Below, piece by piece: positions 1 through 8,714 of a stretch of 64,000 nucleotides of DNA; the stretch's first letter is position 1, and every line of letters begins with the position of its first letter. The DNA comes from Olsenella massiliensis (GTDB lineage Bacteria > Actinomycetota > Coriobacteriia > Coriobacteriales > Atopobiaceae). The position numbers were made by a program, and so were the translations under genes. Location of the stretch: assembly GCF_001457795.1 (NCBI RefSeq), contig NZ_LN898211.1, positions 689,038 to 753,037 of the forward strand, written 5' to 3'. The notes beneath the pieces are model-generated. The model searched no databases. It was given only the letters and a program-made list of their open reading frames with translations, and had not been told where the DNA came from.

Positions 1-1
1 T

Positions 2-223
2 GAATCATACGCAAGTGCCTCGTTTGGGGCTGCACTCCTTGCTCTGAGCGCCTTGAGGGGCAATTCATCGCTCGTGCAGCGTAACCTTCCCGTCGATACA
101 ATGCAGCAGTTTCATCCCAACGAGGGGCTTTTGAGGCACTACGAATCGGTCTATTCAAAGTTTTTGCGTGTTCATGATGCAATCAAGCTTGTCCTTGGGG
201 ATCGAAGCGAGGTGAGTTCTTGA
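2..223 (+). CDS. FGGY-family carbohydrate kinase, C-terminal fragment
   Basis: This is the last 73 codons of a gene that begins before the window. The reading frame starts ESYASAFGAALLAL and ends at TGA 221-223. The A-x-G-A-A-L-L-A helix followed by a tail with regularly spaced aromatic residues (F-H-P-N...Y-E-S-V-Y-S-K-F) is typical of the C-terminus of xylulokinase-like FGGY sugar kinases. These kinases phosphorylate ketoses or polyols with ATP. The stop codon overlaps the TTG start of the next gene, so the two are probably translationally coupled. The catalytic and sugar-binding parts are outside the window, so the substrate cannot be assigned. A kinase fits well with the epimerase, aldolase and dehydrogenase genes downstream. 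Confidence 0.7.
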   Translation, partial: ESYASASFGAALLALSALRGNSSLVQRNLPVDTMQQFHPNEGLLRHYESVYSKFLRVHDAIKLVLGDRSEVSS

Positions 224-813
224 GAGAGAAAGCTACCTGCGATATATGTGGAAAGAAGCTCGGTTTTAGGAAGTTTAAATATAGCACTGGGGTAATTTGC
301 AAGGACTGCTATAAGCTCGCTTCCGAGAGCTACACAACGACTATTGCGGAGAAAACATTCGATGAGGTGATGGCTGCTTACGACAGGCGCAAGAGCCAAC
401 TCGAGAGCGATGTGAATTTTTTGCCGACGAAGCGCGTCGCCAACTACCTTCAGATTGACGAGCGGCGCGAATTGATTTGCCTGCCCAACAATCGCTTGAT
501 CGGATTGATAGCAGGCGATAAAGAGGGACTTTCTGCTCCAGAGTACATTAAGTGGGCGGATGTGTACGCCTGCTCAATCGTTACAACTCCCCGCCTGACT
601 CAAAGTCAGATGCGTGGAGAGGGAATCGCCGAAGGAACCACCATCTCCTCGCTTTCGGTGGAAATCAAGACCCGTCGTCCCAAGGCCTCCCATGTCATTT
701 GCTTCTTGAAAAACAAGACTAGAGTAAAGAGCTTTGCCTTCAGACACACGTTTGATTTGACAAAAAGGTGTGTGGATATGGTCAATCAGTACTGCATTGG
801 CAAGGAGTCTTAG
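220..813 (+). CDS. DUF4428-like zinc-ribbon protein of unknown function
   Basis: A 197-residue cytoplasmic protein. It opens with a treble-clef/zinc-ribbon type motif, C7-x2-C10 and C27-x2-C30, with the C-D-I-C-G-K-K and C-K-D-C pattern seen in DUF4428 proteins. The rest (about residues 60-195) is a mixed, basic region with no motif I recognise; it may be a PH-like or membrane-proximal domain, which is a guess. The TTG start at 220 is supported by a GAGGTG ribosome site at 209-214 and by its overlap with the kinase stop. No signal peptide or membrane segment is seen. Its place inside a sugar operon is unexplained. Confidence 0.7.
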   Translation: MREKATCDICGKKLGFRKFKYSTGVICKDCYKLASESYTTTIAEKTFDEVMAAYDRRKSQLESDVNFLPTKRVANYLQIDERRELICLPNNRLIGLIAGDKEGLSAPEYIKWADVYACSIVTTPRLTQSQMRGEGIAEGTTISSLSVEIKTRRPKASHVICFLKNKTRVKSFAFRHTFDLTKRCVDMVNQYCIGKES

Positions 814-902
814 GCCGCGCATTCGGCTCCATCGGACGAGCAGCGCCGTAGCGCAAAAAAGAGCATGAGATTACAAGCGCGTTGTTGAAAATGGAGGACG
901 CT

Positions 903-1742
903 ATGGCTTTGGTAGATATGAACGAACTCGTGACAATCGCAAAAAAGAACGATGTTCTTCTGCCGGCATTTAATACGACCAACCTTGAAATGACACTGGC
1001 AATCATGGACGCATTTGAGCGCGCCGGAATGCCGGGAATTATTCAAATCGCGCCAACAAACGTGAGGCTGTCGGGATATGAGTACATCTCTACTATTGTG
1101 CATATGGCGGACAAAAGCTATAGCGTCCCCTTTGCGCTCCATCTTGATCATGGCAAGACGATTGATGATGTCAGAAATGCTGTGAATGCGGGCTTCACAT
1201 CGGTAATGATTGATGGAGCGGCGCTGCCCTTTGAAGAGAATATCCTGTTCTCGCGACGCGCGGTCGACTACTGTCACTGCAAGGGCGTGCCGGTAGAGGC
1301 AGAGCTTGGGGCAATTAAGGGCAAAGAAGACGACCACGTATCCGAGGCGGATTTGAAGACTGATCCCAGCCAGGTGAAAGAGTTCGTTGAGGGGAGCGGC
1401 TGCGATCTTCTTGCAGTTTCCGTCGGAAATGTCCACGGTCTTGAGGACACCCCAAAAATCGATCTGCCCCTCTTGGAGAAGATATCCGCAGTTAGCCCCT
1501 GCCCGCTTGTTCTCCATGGTGGATCTGGGATTGAGTACTCGACAATCTTTGCTATGAAAAAGTACAACATGGTTAAGATTAACATCGCCAGCGATCTTCG
1601 CCGCGCCTTTATCAGCTCTGTCGGCAAAGCGTATGAGGCAAATGCTATGGAGCACAATCTTGCCAAGGTGCTTCTTGAGGCACGCTCGGCCGTAACCGAG
1701 GTTGCTTACAAGACCTTGCTTGCTATCAATGGCATGGAGTAA
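903..1742 (+). CDS. Class II ketose-bisphosphate aldolase (FbaA/GatY/KbaY family)
   Basis: A 279-residue zinc-dependent aldolase that should cleave a ketose (bis)phosphate into dihydroxyacetone phosphate and an aldehyde. The family's metal ligands are visible: H83 in H-L-D-H, E134, H178 in N-V-H-G and H205 in L-H-G-G-S-G, the last being the phosphate-binding loop. ATG 903 is preferred over the upstream TTG 882 because GGAGG lies at 893-897, five bases before it. Length fits the family (about 280-290). It is only distantly similar to the second aldolase at 5505-6392, so the two probably differ in substrate. Fructose-, tagatose- or another ketose-phosphate are all possible; sequence alone does not decide. 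Confidence 0.88.
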   Translation: MALVDMNELVTIAKKNDVLLPAFNTTNLEMTLAIMDAFERAGMPGIIQIAPTNVRLSGYEYISTIVHMADKSYSVPFALHLDHGKTIDDVRNAVNAGFTSVMIDGAALPFEENILFSRRAVDYCHCKGVPVEAELGAIKGKEDDHVSEADLKTDPSQVKEFVEGSGCDLLAVSVGNVHGLEDTPKIDLPLLEKISAVSPCPLVLHGGSGIEYSTIFAMKKYNMVKINIASDLRRAFISSVGKAYEANAMEHNLAKVLLEARSAVTEVAYKTLLAINGME

Positions 1743-1910
1743 GGGCAATTTTTTCGACAGAAGGCCACTACCATTCCGAGCTTAGGGACGAAGGATCGGT
1801 GCTGCTAGATTCGAATTTTGCGTGATATGCGTGTCTGCACATTACATAACGCAAAGTGATAGCAAGCTGACGCGAAGGGGTAGTAGGCACGAGGGAGCTG
1901 GAGCGTCTCA

Positions 1911-2519
1911 ATGGGCATCTTATCGAGTCAGGCTACGCCTGGAGACTATACGGCTGAGGTATTTAAGCCGATAGACTCTCGTGACATGTATATCTGGGAT
2001 GTTAATGATGTCATGGCGGATGGAAAGCCCATCAAATCGGTCCGCAACAGGCCTTGGAGCTTCTTTATTCTTGGCGCGCTGGCAATTGGTTTCTTTATCT
2101 GGACTGGGCCAGGTTTTATTGTGGTCAATCTTATCCTGCTTGCACTCCTGATAGTCCTGACATTTGTAACGAGCAACGATCCTGTTATGACGCTATATCC
2201 GGACGTAATAATCTGCCATAAATGGAAAAACCCAAGCTCAATATGTGTAATACCCCGTGACAAGGTCGCATATTGGAACTCTCCGATTGGCAGGGCGGCT
2301 GGCATCCAAATTGTGTTCAGCGATCCGATGGATGAGAAAAAGAACGTCAGCATCACAATAAAAACGATGAACTCGTTTGGGGTCGTCCAGCTGCTTGACA
2401 AGTATTTCTATGACAAGTCCTTGTCAAGGATGCAGCTTGAGCATACTGCGGCTTCAACCAAGGGCAAGCTCGGAAGAAAGCTCAGAGAGAACAATCGATT
2501 CGGACGTTCTGCAGAGTGA
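1911..2519 (+). CDS. Hypothetical membrane protein with two transmembrane helices
   Basis: A 202-residue protein not recognised by family. An N-terminal cytoplasmic stretch is followed by a pair of adjacent hydrophobic helices around residues 48-88 and then a soluble domain rich in beta-strand-like segments ending in a basic tail (K-L-G-R-K-L-R-E-N-N-R). Two helices followed by a PH-like soluble domain is common in small Gram-positive membrane proteins, but that reading is inference. ATG 1911 is the first start of the frame; a GGGAGCTGGAG stretch at about 1893-1903 could serve as ribosome site. The architecture resembles the protein at 55671-56378. It interrupts the sugar genes, so it may belong to the same transferred block. 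Confidence 0.6.
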   Translation: MGILSSQATPGDYTAEVFKPIDSRDMYIWDVNDVMADGKPIKSVRNRPWSFFILGALAIGFFIWTGPGFIVVNLILLALLIVLTFVTSNDPVMTLYPDVIICHKWKNPSSICVIPRDKVAYWNSPIGRAAGIQIVFSDPMDEKKNVSITIKTMNSFGVVQLLDKYFYDKSLSRMQLEHTAASTKGKLGRKLRENNRFGRSAE

Positions 2520-2663
2520 AAGCTCGTTACAACGAGCAAACTCTTTGCAGAAAAAGGAAGCCACGCAGTTTCCTAACCGGTTTTGTATGGATAGAGGGTG
2601 ATGTGCTTTTTTAATAATAAAAGAGAGATGGCATCATAGAATAATACCAGTAAAAAAGACCAC

Positions 2664-2691
2664 TTGTATTATAATCAGACCAATTTATACT
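2664..2691 (+). promoter_or_regulatory. Candidate promoter upstream of the dehydrogenase gene
   Basis: TTGTAT (2664-2669), a 16-bp spacer and TATACT (2686-2691) lie in a strongly AT-rich gap 93 bp before ATG 2784. A second TATAAT occurs at 2670-2675. The GntR regulator encoded downstream would be an obvious candidate to bind here, but no clear operator palindrome was established. Confidence 0.4.
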
Positions 2692-2783
2692 CGTGTTGTC
2701 TTGAGCGCGACAAAGTTCTCAGCTTTTTAGTCAGTAGCAGAGCAAGTGTCCAGCAGGTGTTTATGACGCGCGAAGGAGAGAGC

Positions 2784-3830
2784 ATGCCAGAAAAAATGAA
2801 GACAGTCGTATTTCATGGTGTCGAGGACCTTCGGGTTGAGGAGTACGAAGTTCCACCCGTAGGCTATGGGCAAATTCTGGTTCGCGTCAACGCATGTGCC
2901 ATTTGCACCTGGGAGCAGCGGGTTTACAAGGGCATCAACAAGGTTGAGTACCCGTTTATCGGCGGCCACGAGATCGCTGGAGTGGTCCAAGAGATTGGTC
3001 CCGGGGTTGACGAGAAAATGTGGCATGTCGGAGACTCGGTTGTATGTGGTGTGCAGCTTGCGTGCAACAGCTGTGCCCAGTGCAAATCCGGTAACCAAAA
3101 TGCGTGCAAGAACTTTGACCACAGCAAGCATCTTCCAGGGCTTCCTTACCATGGAATGGGTGGGTTGAGCTCACATTATCCGGTAAACGTATCAAGCTGT
3201 TTCAAGTATGATGGCATCCCACCCACTCAGGCGGCAATCGCTGAGCCAGTGTCCTGTGTGGTGCGCTCAATCGAAACTGCGGATATCCATTTTGGCGATG
3301 TTGTGCTCGTAATCGGATGCGGAATCATGGGACAACTTAATGCCCTTCTTGCGGCAAAGAGGGGTGCAATGGTTATCGTGTCTGACATGAATGAGCAGCG
3401 GACAGACCTTGCCCTTTCTCTTGGGGCCAAGTTTGCCATTAATCCCTCAAAGAGTAACCTGCACGATCGAATCTTCGAAATCACGAGGGGTGAAATGTGT
3501 GATGTGGTGATTGACACCACCCCCCTTACCAGCGTCGTGGCCGAGGCGGCCTCATGCCTGGCAAATATGGGCAAGCTTGTGTTTTATAGCTCCTTCCACC
3601 CGGATACCCCAGTTCCCTTTAGCCCAAACACCCTGCATGGACATAACCTGCAATTTATTGGGGTAGCCAACTCAAGCCAGGGTGATTTTGTGAGGGCTAC
3701 TCGTCTGCTCTCCGAGGGAGTAATTTCTGTCGAGCCGTTCGTGAGTGAAAGCTATCCTGTGGAGGAGGCCAAGGCGGCCTTCGAGTCTGCCTGCAAGGGA
3801 GACAAATTCAGGGTGGTTATCACCTTTTAG
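2784..3830 (+). CDS. Zinc-dependent medium-chain alcohol/polyol dehydrogenase
   Basis: A 348-residue MDR dehydrogenase that probably oxidises a polyol or sugar alcohol to a ketose with NAD(P). The catalytic zinc site is visible as C41 with H62-E63 (G-G-H-E). The structural zinc lobe has C94, C97, C100 and C108. The Rossmann glycine motif G-C-G-I-M-G follows at about residue 185. The longer open frame begins at 2664, but ATG 2784 with a GAAGGAGAG ribosome site at 2772-2780 gives the normal family N-terminus. The usual C-G-T-D of sorbitol dehydrogenases is replaced by C-T-W-E, so the substrate pocket is not standard. Neighbouring epimerase and aldolase genes suggest the product enters a phosphorylated ketose pathway. 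Confidence 0.87.
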   Translation: MPEKMKTVVFHGVEDLRVEEYEVPPVGYGQILVRVNACAICTWEQRVYKGINKVEYPFIGGHEIAGVVQEIGPGVDEKMWHVGDSVVCGVQLACNSCAQCKSGNQNACKNFDHSKHLPGLPYHGMGGLSSHYPVNVSSCFKYDGIPPTQAAIAEPVSCVVRSIETADIHFGDVVLVIGCGIMGQLNALLAAKRGAMVIVSDMNEQRTDLALSLGAKFAINPSKSNLHDRIFEITRGEMCDVVIDTTPLTSVVAEAASCLANMGKLVFYSSFHPDTPVPFSPNTLHGHNLQFIGVANSSQGDFVRATRLLSEGVISVEPFVSESYPVEEAKAAFESACKGDKFRVVITF

Positions 3831-3854
3831 GTGCGATAGATTCAACAGGATGTA

Positions 3855-4709
3855 ATGGCTGCAACCATGAGACCTGAAGCAGAGAGAGAGTATGCAACCT
3901 TGTCAACGTCCACGAAACTCCGGCTGAAAAAAGACAAAGGCATTCCTTTGTATGTATCACTCAAGAACGAACTTGAGTCGCTTTTTTCTAGCACTCCTGC
4001 GAATACCCCTCTTCCCGGCGAAAGAGAGCTAAGCGAACGATACGGAGTCAGCCGGACGACGGTAAGAAAAGCCAAGGATCTACTCAGCCGCGATGGAGTA
4101 GTGCATAACGTTCATGGAGTGGGGTCCTTTAGCAAGGGTGCCGAAGTTCACTCCTCTGACAGGTCTTTTGCCTTGAGTAACAGACAGATTTCCTTCTTTG
4201 ATCAAGTGGTTTCTCAGGGCGGAATACCCACCTCAAAAGTTCTCGTGCAAGATATCAGGGAAGCTGATGCGAATATTGCTGAGCGCCTTGGAATCAAGCC
4301 AGGGGAAAAGATTTTTTCGCTAGAGCGTTTGAGATACATCAACGGGGAGCTGTATCAGATTGCAAGCTGCGTCATCCCGCTGCATCTGTGCCCTGACTTG
4401 ATTAAAAGAGATTTTGCTGAAGATGTGTCCCTTTACCGTGTGCTTGAGGAGTATGGGATAGTACCTGCCTATGCATTAAAGAAAATAAAGATCGTAAAAG
4501 CAGATGATTATGACTCGGCCCACCTGGGCATCGAGCCTGGCAGTCCTGTTGCCGTAACCTACGCTACCACCTACGACTCCTCTTCTTCGATAATCGAATA
4601 CTCTGTAACGAGGTCGCTGGCATACATTTTTGAGGTACAAATGGCAATTTGTGATAATGGGTTTGCAAAAAACCTGGATAAGATATTCGACATCAACACT
4701 GAAGGATAG
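3855..4709 (+). CDS. GntR-family transcriptional regulator, HutC/UTRA type
   Basis: A 284-residue regulator. After a charged N-terminal extension of about 27 residues comes a winged-helix GntR domain (about 28-100), with I-P-L-Y near its start and the hallmark L-P-G-E-R-E-L-S-x-R-Y-G-V-S-R-T-T-V-R recognition region. It is followed by a UTRA ligand-binding domain (about 115-275), with the typical E-x-I-x-x-L-E-R-L-R segment. Such repressors usually release DNA when they bind a phosphorylated sugar. ATG 3855 lies 25 bp after the dehydrogenase stop, with a weak AGGA site; ATG 3867 is an alternative. It most likely controls the surrounding sugar genes. Confidence 0.85.
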   Translation: MAATMRPEAEREYATLSTSTKLRLKKDKGIPLYVSLKNELESLFSSTPANTPLPGERELSERYGVSRTTVRKAKDLLSRDGVVHNVHGVGSFSKGAEVHSSDRSFALSNRQISFFDQVVSQGGIPTSKVLVQDIREADANIAERLGIKPGEKIFSLERLRYINGELYQIASCVIPLHLCPDLIKRDFAEDVSLYRVLEEYGIVPAYALKKIKIVKADDYDSAHLGIEPGSPVAVTYATTYDSSSSIIEYSVTRSLAYIFEVQMAICDNGFAKNLDKIFDINTEG

Positions 4710-4782
4710 GAAGTGGCGTCCGCGAACGCGGGTTGAGACCATAGGCTCGTGGCTGAAAACGTACTAGATTAAGAGGTCCAAA

Positions 4783-5472
4783 GTGTCCGCAAACGTGATG
4801 ATTTTCCCGTCGCTCGCCTGCTGCGATCCTGGAAAACGTGTCAACTACCTGCGTGCCTTCGAGCAAGCGCATGTTGAGGCGATTCACTTTGACGTGACAG
4901 ACGGGCACTATTCTCCGACTATCTGTTTGGGGGTTGATGACTTCAAAGACGTGAGGAGGCACACCAGCCTTCCCATTGACCTGCATCTTGCCGTACAAAA
5001 CCCTGAGCAGTGCATTGATTTTTTTCCTTTGTGCCAAGGTGATAGATGTAGCTTCCATCCCGAGGTTTGCAATCAGCCCTACCAGACGCTACAGCGGCTG
5101 GCTAAGAGAGGCGTTCACGCAGGCCTTGCCATTAGTCCTGGAGTGCCTATCGACTATCTTCGTGAGTGCTTCGGAGTGTTGGATTTCGTGCTGGTAATGG
5201 CTGTTAATCCGGGTTTTGCCGGGCAGAAGATTGTGCCGAATCATTTTGAGAAGCTTGCTAGGGTGGTTCGTCTTGCGTGGGAGTCGGAGTTGCCGATGGA
5301 AGTGATTGTGGATGGGAACACAACTGCCGAACATGCCGCCCGCATGGTTGGTATTGGGGCTTCTGGGCTAGTTGTGGGTAGCTCGTCGCTCATCCACGGC
5401 AGTCCGAGCAGATTCCTAAAAAAATATCCAGAGTATTTTGCGCGTGTTTCCGGAACGGTTAGTGCGAAATAA
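4783..5472 (+). CDS. Ribulose-phosphate 3-epimerase family protein (Rpe/AlsE-like)
   Basis: A 229-residue TIM-barrel epimerase that moves a C3 configuration in a ketose phosphate. All four family metal ligands are present: H35 and D37 (in H-F-D-V-T-D-G), H68 (in D-L-H-L) and D177 (in V-D-G-N). The M-x-V-N-P-G-F-A-G-Q phosphate loop and the C-terminal G-x-V-V-G-S-S phosphate site are also present. GTG 4783 is preceded by AGAGGT at 4772-4777. The core departs from housekeeping Rpe (for example D-V-T-D-G-H-Y in place of D-V-M-D-G-x-F), and the gene sits in a catabolic cluster. A specialised role such as allulose-6-phosphate epimerisation is therefore at least as likely as the pentose pathway. 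Confidence 0.85.
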   Translation: MSANVMIFPSLACCDPGKRVNYLRAFEQAHVEAIHFDVTDGHYSPTICLGVDDFKDVRRHTSLPIDLHLAVQNPEQCIDFFPLCQGDRCSFHPEVCNQPYQTLQRLAKRGVHAGLAISPGVPIDYLRECFGVLDFVLVMAVNPGFAGQKIVPNHFEKLARVVRLAWESELPMEVIVDGNTTAEHAARMVGIGASGLVVGSSSLIHGSPSRFLKKYPEYFARVSGTVSAK

Positions 5473-5504
5473 CGAGGTCTATCGAGAAGAGATTGGAGCA
5501 GGGT

Positions 5505-6392
5505 ATGTTAGTAAATTTGAGGGATATATGTAGTATTGCTGAACAGAATAATATGGCAATTGCTGCCATAAACGTTGCAAGTTTTGAATCAGTGCGAGCT
5601 GCGCTCGATGTTGCCGAGCAAACAGGCCACCCCATCATTATCCAACATGCTCAAGGGCATCAGCACCTTGCTCCCCTCAAGGACATTGGCCCTACCATGA
5701 TAGCTCTGGCAGAGCGTTCAAGCGCACTTGTCTGTGTCCATCTCGACCACTGCGAGGACCTCTCCTATGCGGTGCGTGCGCTGGACATGGGGTTCACGGG
5801 CGTAATGTTCGACGGCTCCGCCCTGCCATATGAAACCAATGTCGAGCGATCCTGCCGTATGGCATCGCTCTGCAGGGACTATCAAGCGGGTCTCGAGTGT
5901 GAGATTGGCTCGATGGGTAGCCGCGAAGCGGGCGAGAAGGATGAGGGTGGCACGGTCGAGGAGTCTGGTGCCGTATACACCAATCCAGATCAAGCTGCTG
6001 AGTTTGTCAAGGTTACCGGTCTTGACATTCTCGCGTGCTCATTTGGCACCGTGCATGGCATCTACAAGGGAGAGCCTCACCTCAACTTCGATGTTCTTTC
6101 GGACATTCGTGCCCTTGCCAAGGTTCCCCTGGTGATGCATGGGGGATCGGGAGTCTCAGACGAAGATTATGCGCGTGCCATCGACGCTGGCATTCGCAAG
6201 ATAAACTACTACACCTATGGCGCAAAGTATGCGGGGGAGGCAGTCTGCGCGCTTGCTGACAGGCGCCGCAGCGCAAAGCCAGGCGCAGTGGTGTACTGGC
6301 ACGATATGACTCGCACCGCCTACGATACCCTGAGGGATACGTTTGAGCATGTCGTGACGGTCTTTGCCAATGGAGCCTTGCCGATGGCGTAA
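5505..6392 (+). CDS. Second class II aldolase (ketose-bisphosphate aldolase family)
   Basis: A 295-residue class II aldolase with metal ligands H82 (H-L-D-H), E133, H184 (T-V-H-G) and H212 (M-H-G-G-S-G). ATG 5505 follows GGAG at 5495-5498; the frame is open upstream to TTG 5493. Compared with the aldolase at 903-1742 it has a longer central loop (about residues 137-160, G-S-R-E-A-G-E-K-D-E-G) and a different C-terminal region. It therefore represents another subfamily, not a duplicate. It begins 32 bp after the epimerase and is probably its operon partner: epimerised ketose phosphate would be cleaved here. It is the last gene of the AT-richer block. Confidence 0.85.
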   Translation: MLVNLRDICSIAEQNNMAIAAINVASFESVRAALDVAEQTGHPIIIQHAQGHQHLAPLKDIGPTMIALAERSSALVCVHLDHCEDLSYAVRALDMGFTGVMFDGSALPYETNVERSCRMASLCRDYQAGLECEIGSMGSREAGEKDEGGTVEESGAVYTNPDQAAEFVKVTGLDILACSFGTVHGIYKGEPHLNFDVLSDIRALAKVPLVMHGGSGVSDEDYARAIDAGIRKINYYTYGAKYAGEAVCALADRRRSAKPGAVVYWHDMTRTAYDTLRDTFEHVVTVFANGALPMA

Positions 6393-6578
6393 CCAACACC
6401 ACGGCCGTCTAGCTCCTTGCCCCTACAGCAAGAGTACATTGAACGTCTCTGTCGATTGCCGCTGTCCCGGTACATTCGGGGCAGCGCGCTGCGATTTGGC
6501 TGCCGTTAGGCTATCGTGTGCATGTTTTGAGGGAGAAGCCCCACGTGACCTGGCGGCAAACTGACTGGAGGGCAGCAG

Positions 6579-7988
<1,410 letters not shown>

Positions 7989-8106
7989 GGAATCGTCGGA
8001 ACTTTCTAGGGGGCTGTCGGATGGTATAGCTTGCAGCCTGCGATTTGCCCGGACCCCCCGGACCCCCGGAGAAAACTTTGAAACTATTAGAGAAAGCTCT
8101 GAGATT

Positions 8107-8142
8107 ATTAATGACCGGAGAGGGCTCACGCTGAGCATTAAT
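8107..8142. repeat. Imperfect inverted repeat ATTAATG / CATTAAT
   Basis: ATTAATG (8107-8113) and its complement CATTAAT (8136-8142) are separated by 22 bp. The left arm continues as AATGACC, the same core found in the perfect repeat at 8166-8204, so the two may be sites for one DNA-binding protein. Confidence 0.5.
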
Positions 8143-8165
8143 TATTTGCATCCTGGGAAAACGTC

Positions 8166-8204
8166 TTATCAATGACCAAATCGGCCTGACTTGGTCATTG
8201 ATAA
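8166..8204. repeat. Perfect 14-bp inverted repeat with 11-bp spacer
   Basis: TTATCAATGACCAA (8166-8179) pairs exactly with TTGGTCATTGATAA (8191-8204). No T-run follows, so it does not look like an intrinsic terminator. It could be an operator or a recombination or transposon end. Confidence 0.75.
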
Positions 8205-8210
8205 TTTCAA

Positions 8211-8330
8211 GCATGCTCGCAGGCGCGGGGCGATGCTCGCGAGCACGGGAAGACGCGCCCGAGCAGGGGGCGATATGCCCGAGCATGGGGCGACGCGCTC
8301 GGACGTGGGGAGCATGCGCGGCGGCGTGGC
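8211..8330. repeat. Six degenerate 20-bp tandem repeats
   Basis: Units start at 8211, 8231, 8251, 8271, 8291 and 8311, exactly 20 bp apart, with approximate consensus CGATGCGCCCGAGCACGGGG. The middle units are best conserved around GCxCGAGCA-GGG; the outer ones are more degenerate. The period of two helical turns would put all copies on one face of the DNA. Confidence 0.75.
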
Positions 8331-8576
8331 ACGATGATTAGCAGCATAACTACCATAAATATTCAATATAATGCTTTGAAGTAATATTTAAATCATCCTG
8401 TTAAACAAAGGATACAACCTCATACATTAAGATAGGTACATTGGATATCTAGACTAAGCTAATCCACTCATCGTCAATTTCTGCACGCTCGCGAAACCGC
8501 ATCATAAGGCCGGCGCTGTCCGTATGGCGCTTGGCTACGCTTGCTGCGAGGGTTCATTACAGGCTGGCGGTCGGGC

Positions 8577-8664
8577 CACGCGCCAGGTGGTGCAGCGTCA
8601 CGCGCCAGGTGGTGCAGCGCCATGCGCCAGGTGGTGCAGCGTCACGCGCCAGGTGGCGCAGCGC
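8577..8664. repeat. Four 22-bp tandem repeats
   Basis: Four contiguous copies of a unit close to CACGCGCCAGGTGGTGCAGC plus G and T/C start at 8577, 8599, 8621 and 8643, differing at only a few positions. The array ends 50 bp before the dipeptidase start codon. The frame is open through it, but Arg/Ala/Gly-rich translation and the signal peptide starting at 8715 argue that it is untranslated. Confidence 0.85.
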
Positions 8665-8714
8665 GCGGCGCCGGTCGGCGCGGAATCGTCCCGTCACAAG
8701 AAGCGGAGGGTCGC

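Larger units (their letters stand above)
7989..8714. other. 726-bp non-coding region between asnS and the C69 dipeptidase gene
   Basis: No convincing gene. It contains, in order, a C/G-rich CCCGGACC patch near 8049-8072, AATGACC-type inverted repeats, six 20-bp repeats, an AT-rich patch (about 8331-8470), and four 22-bp repeats just before the next gene. The mixture of composition blocks suggests past insertions or deletions. Confidence 0.7.

Noticed and set aside
1743-1910. Possible tRNA in the gap after the first aldolase (GATTCGAATTTTGC)
   Set aside because: It resembles a T-loop, but no acceptor, D or anticodon stem can be folded around it. No tRNA or rRNA gene was found anywhere in the window.
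1-6392. AT-rich block as prophage or transposon
   Set aside because: No integrase, transposase, phage structural genes or terminal repeats were seen; all recognisable genes are metabolic or regulatory.
8211-8664. Repeat arrays read as a CRISPR
   Set aside because: Units are directly tandem with no unique spacers, too short (20 and 22 bp), and no cas genes are in the window.
8541-8714. N-terminal extension of the dipeptidase reading through the 22-bp repeats
   Set aside because: The signal peptide begins at 8715 with a good ribosome site; the upstream translation is repeat-derived and has no ribosome site.
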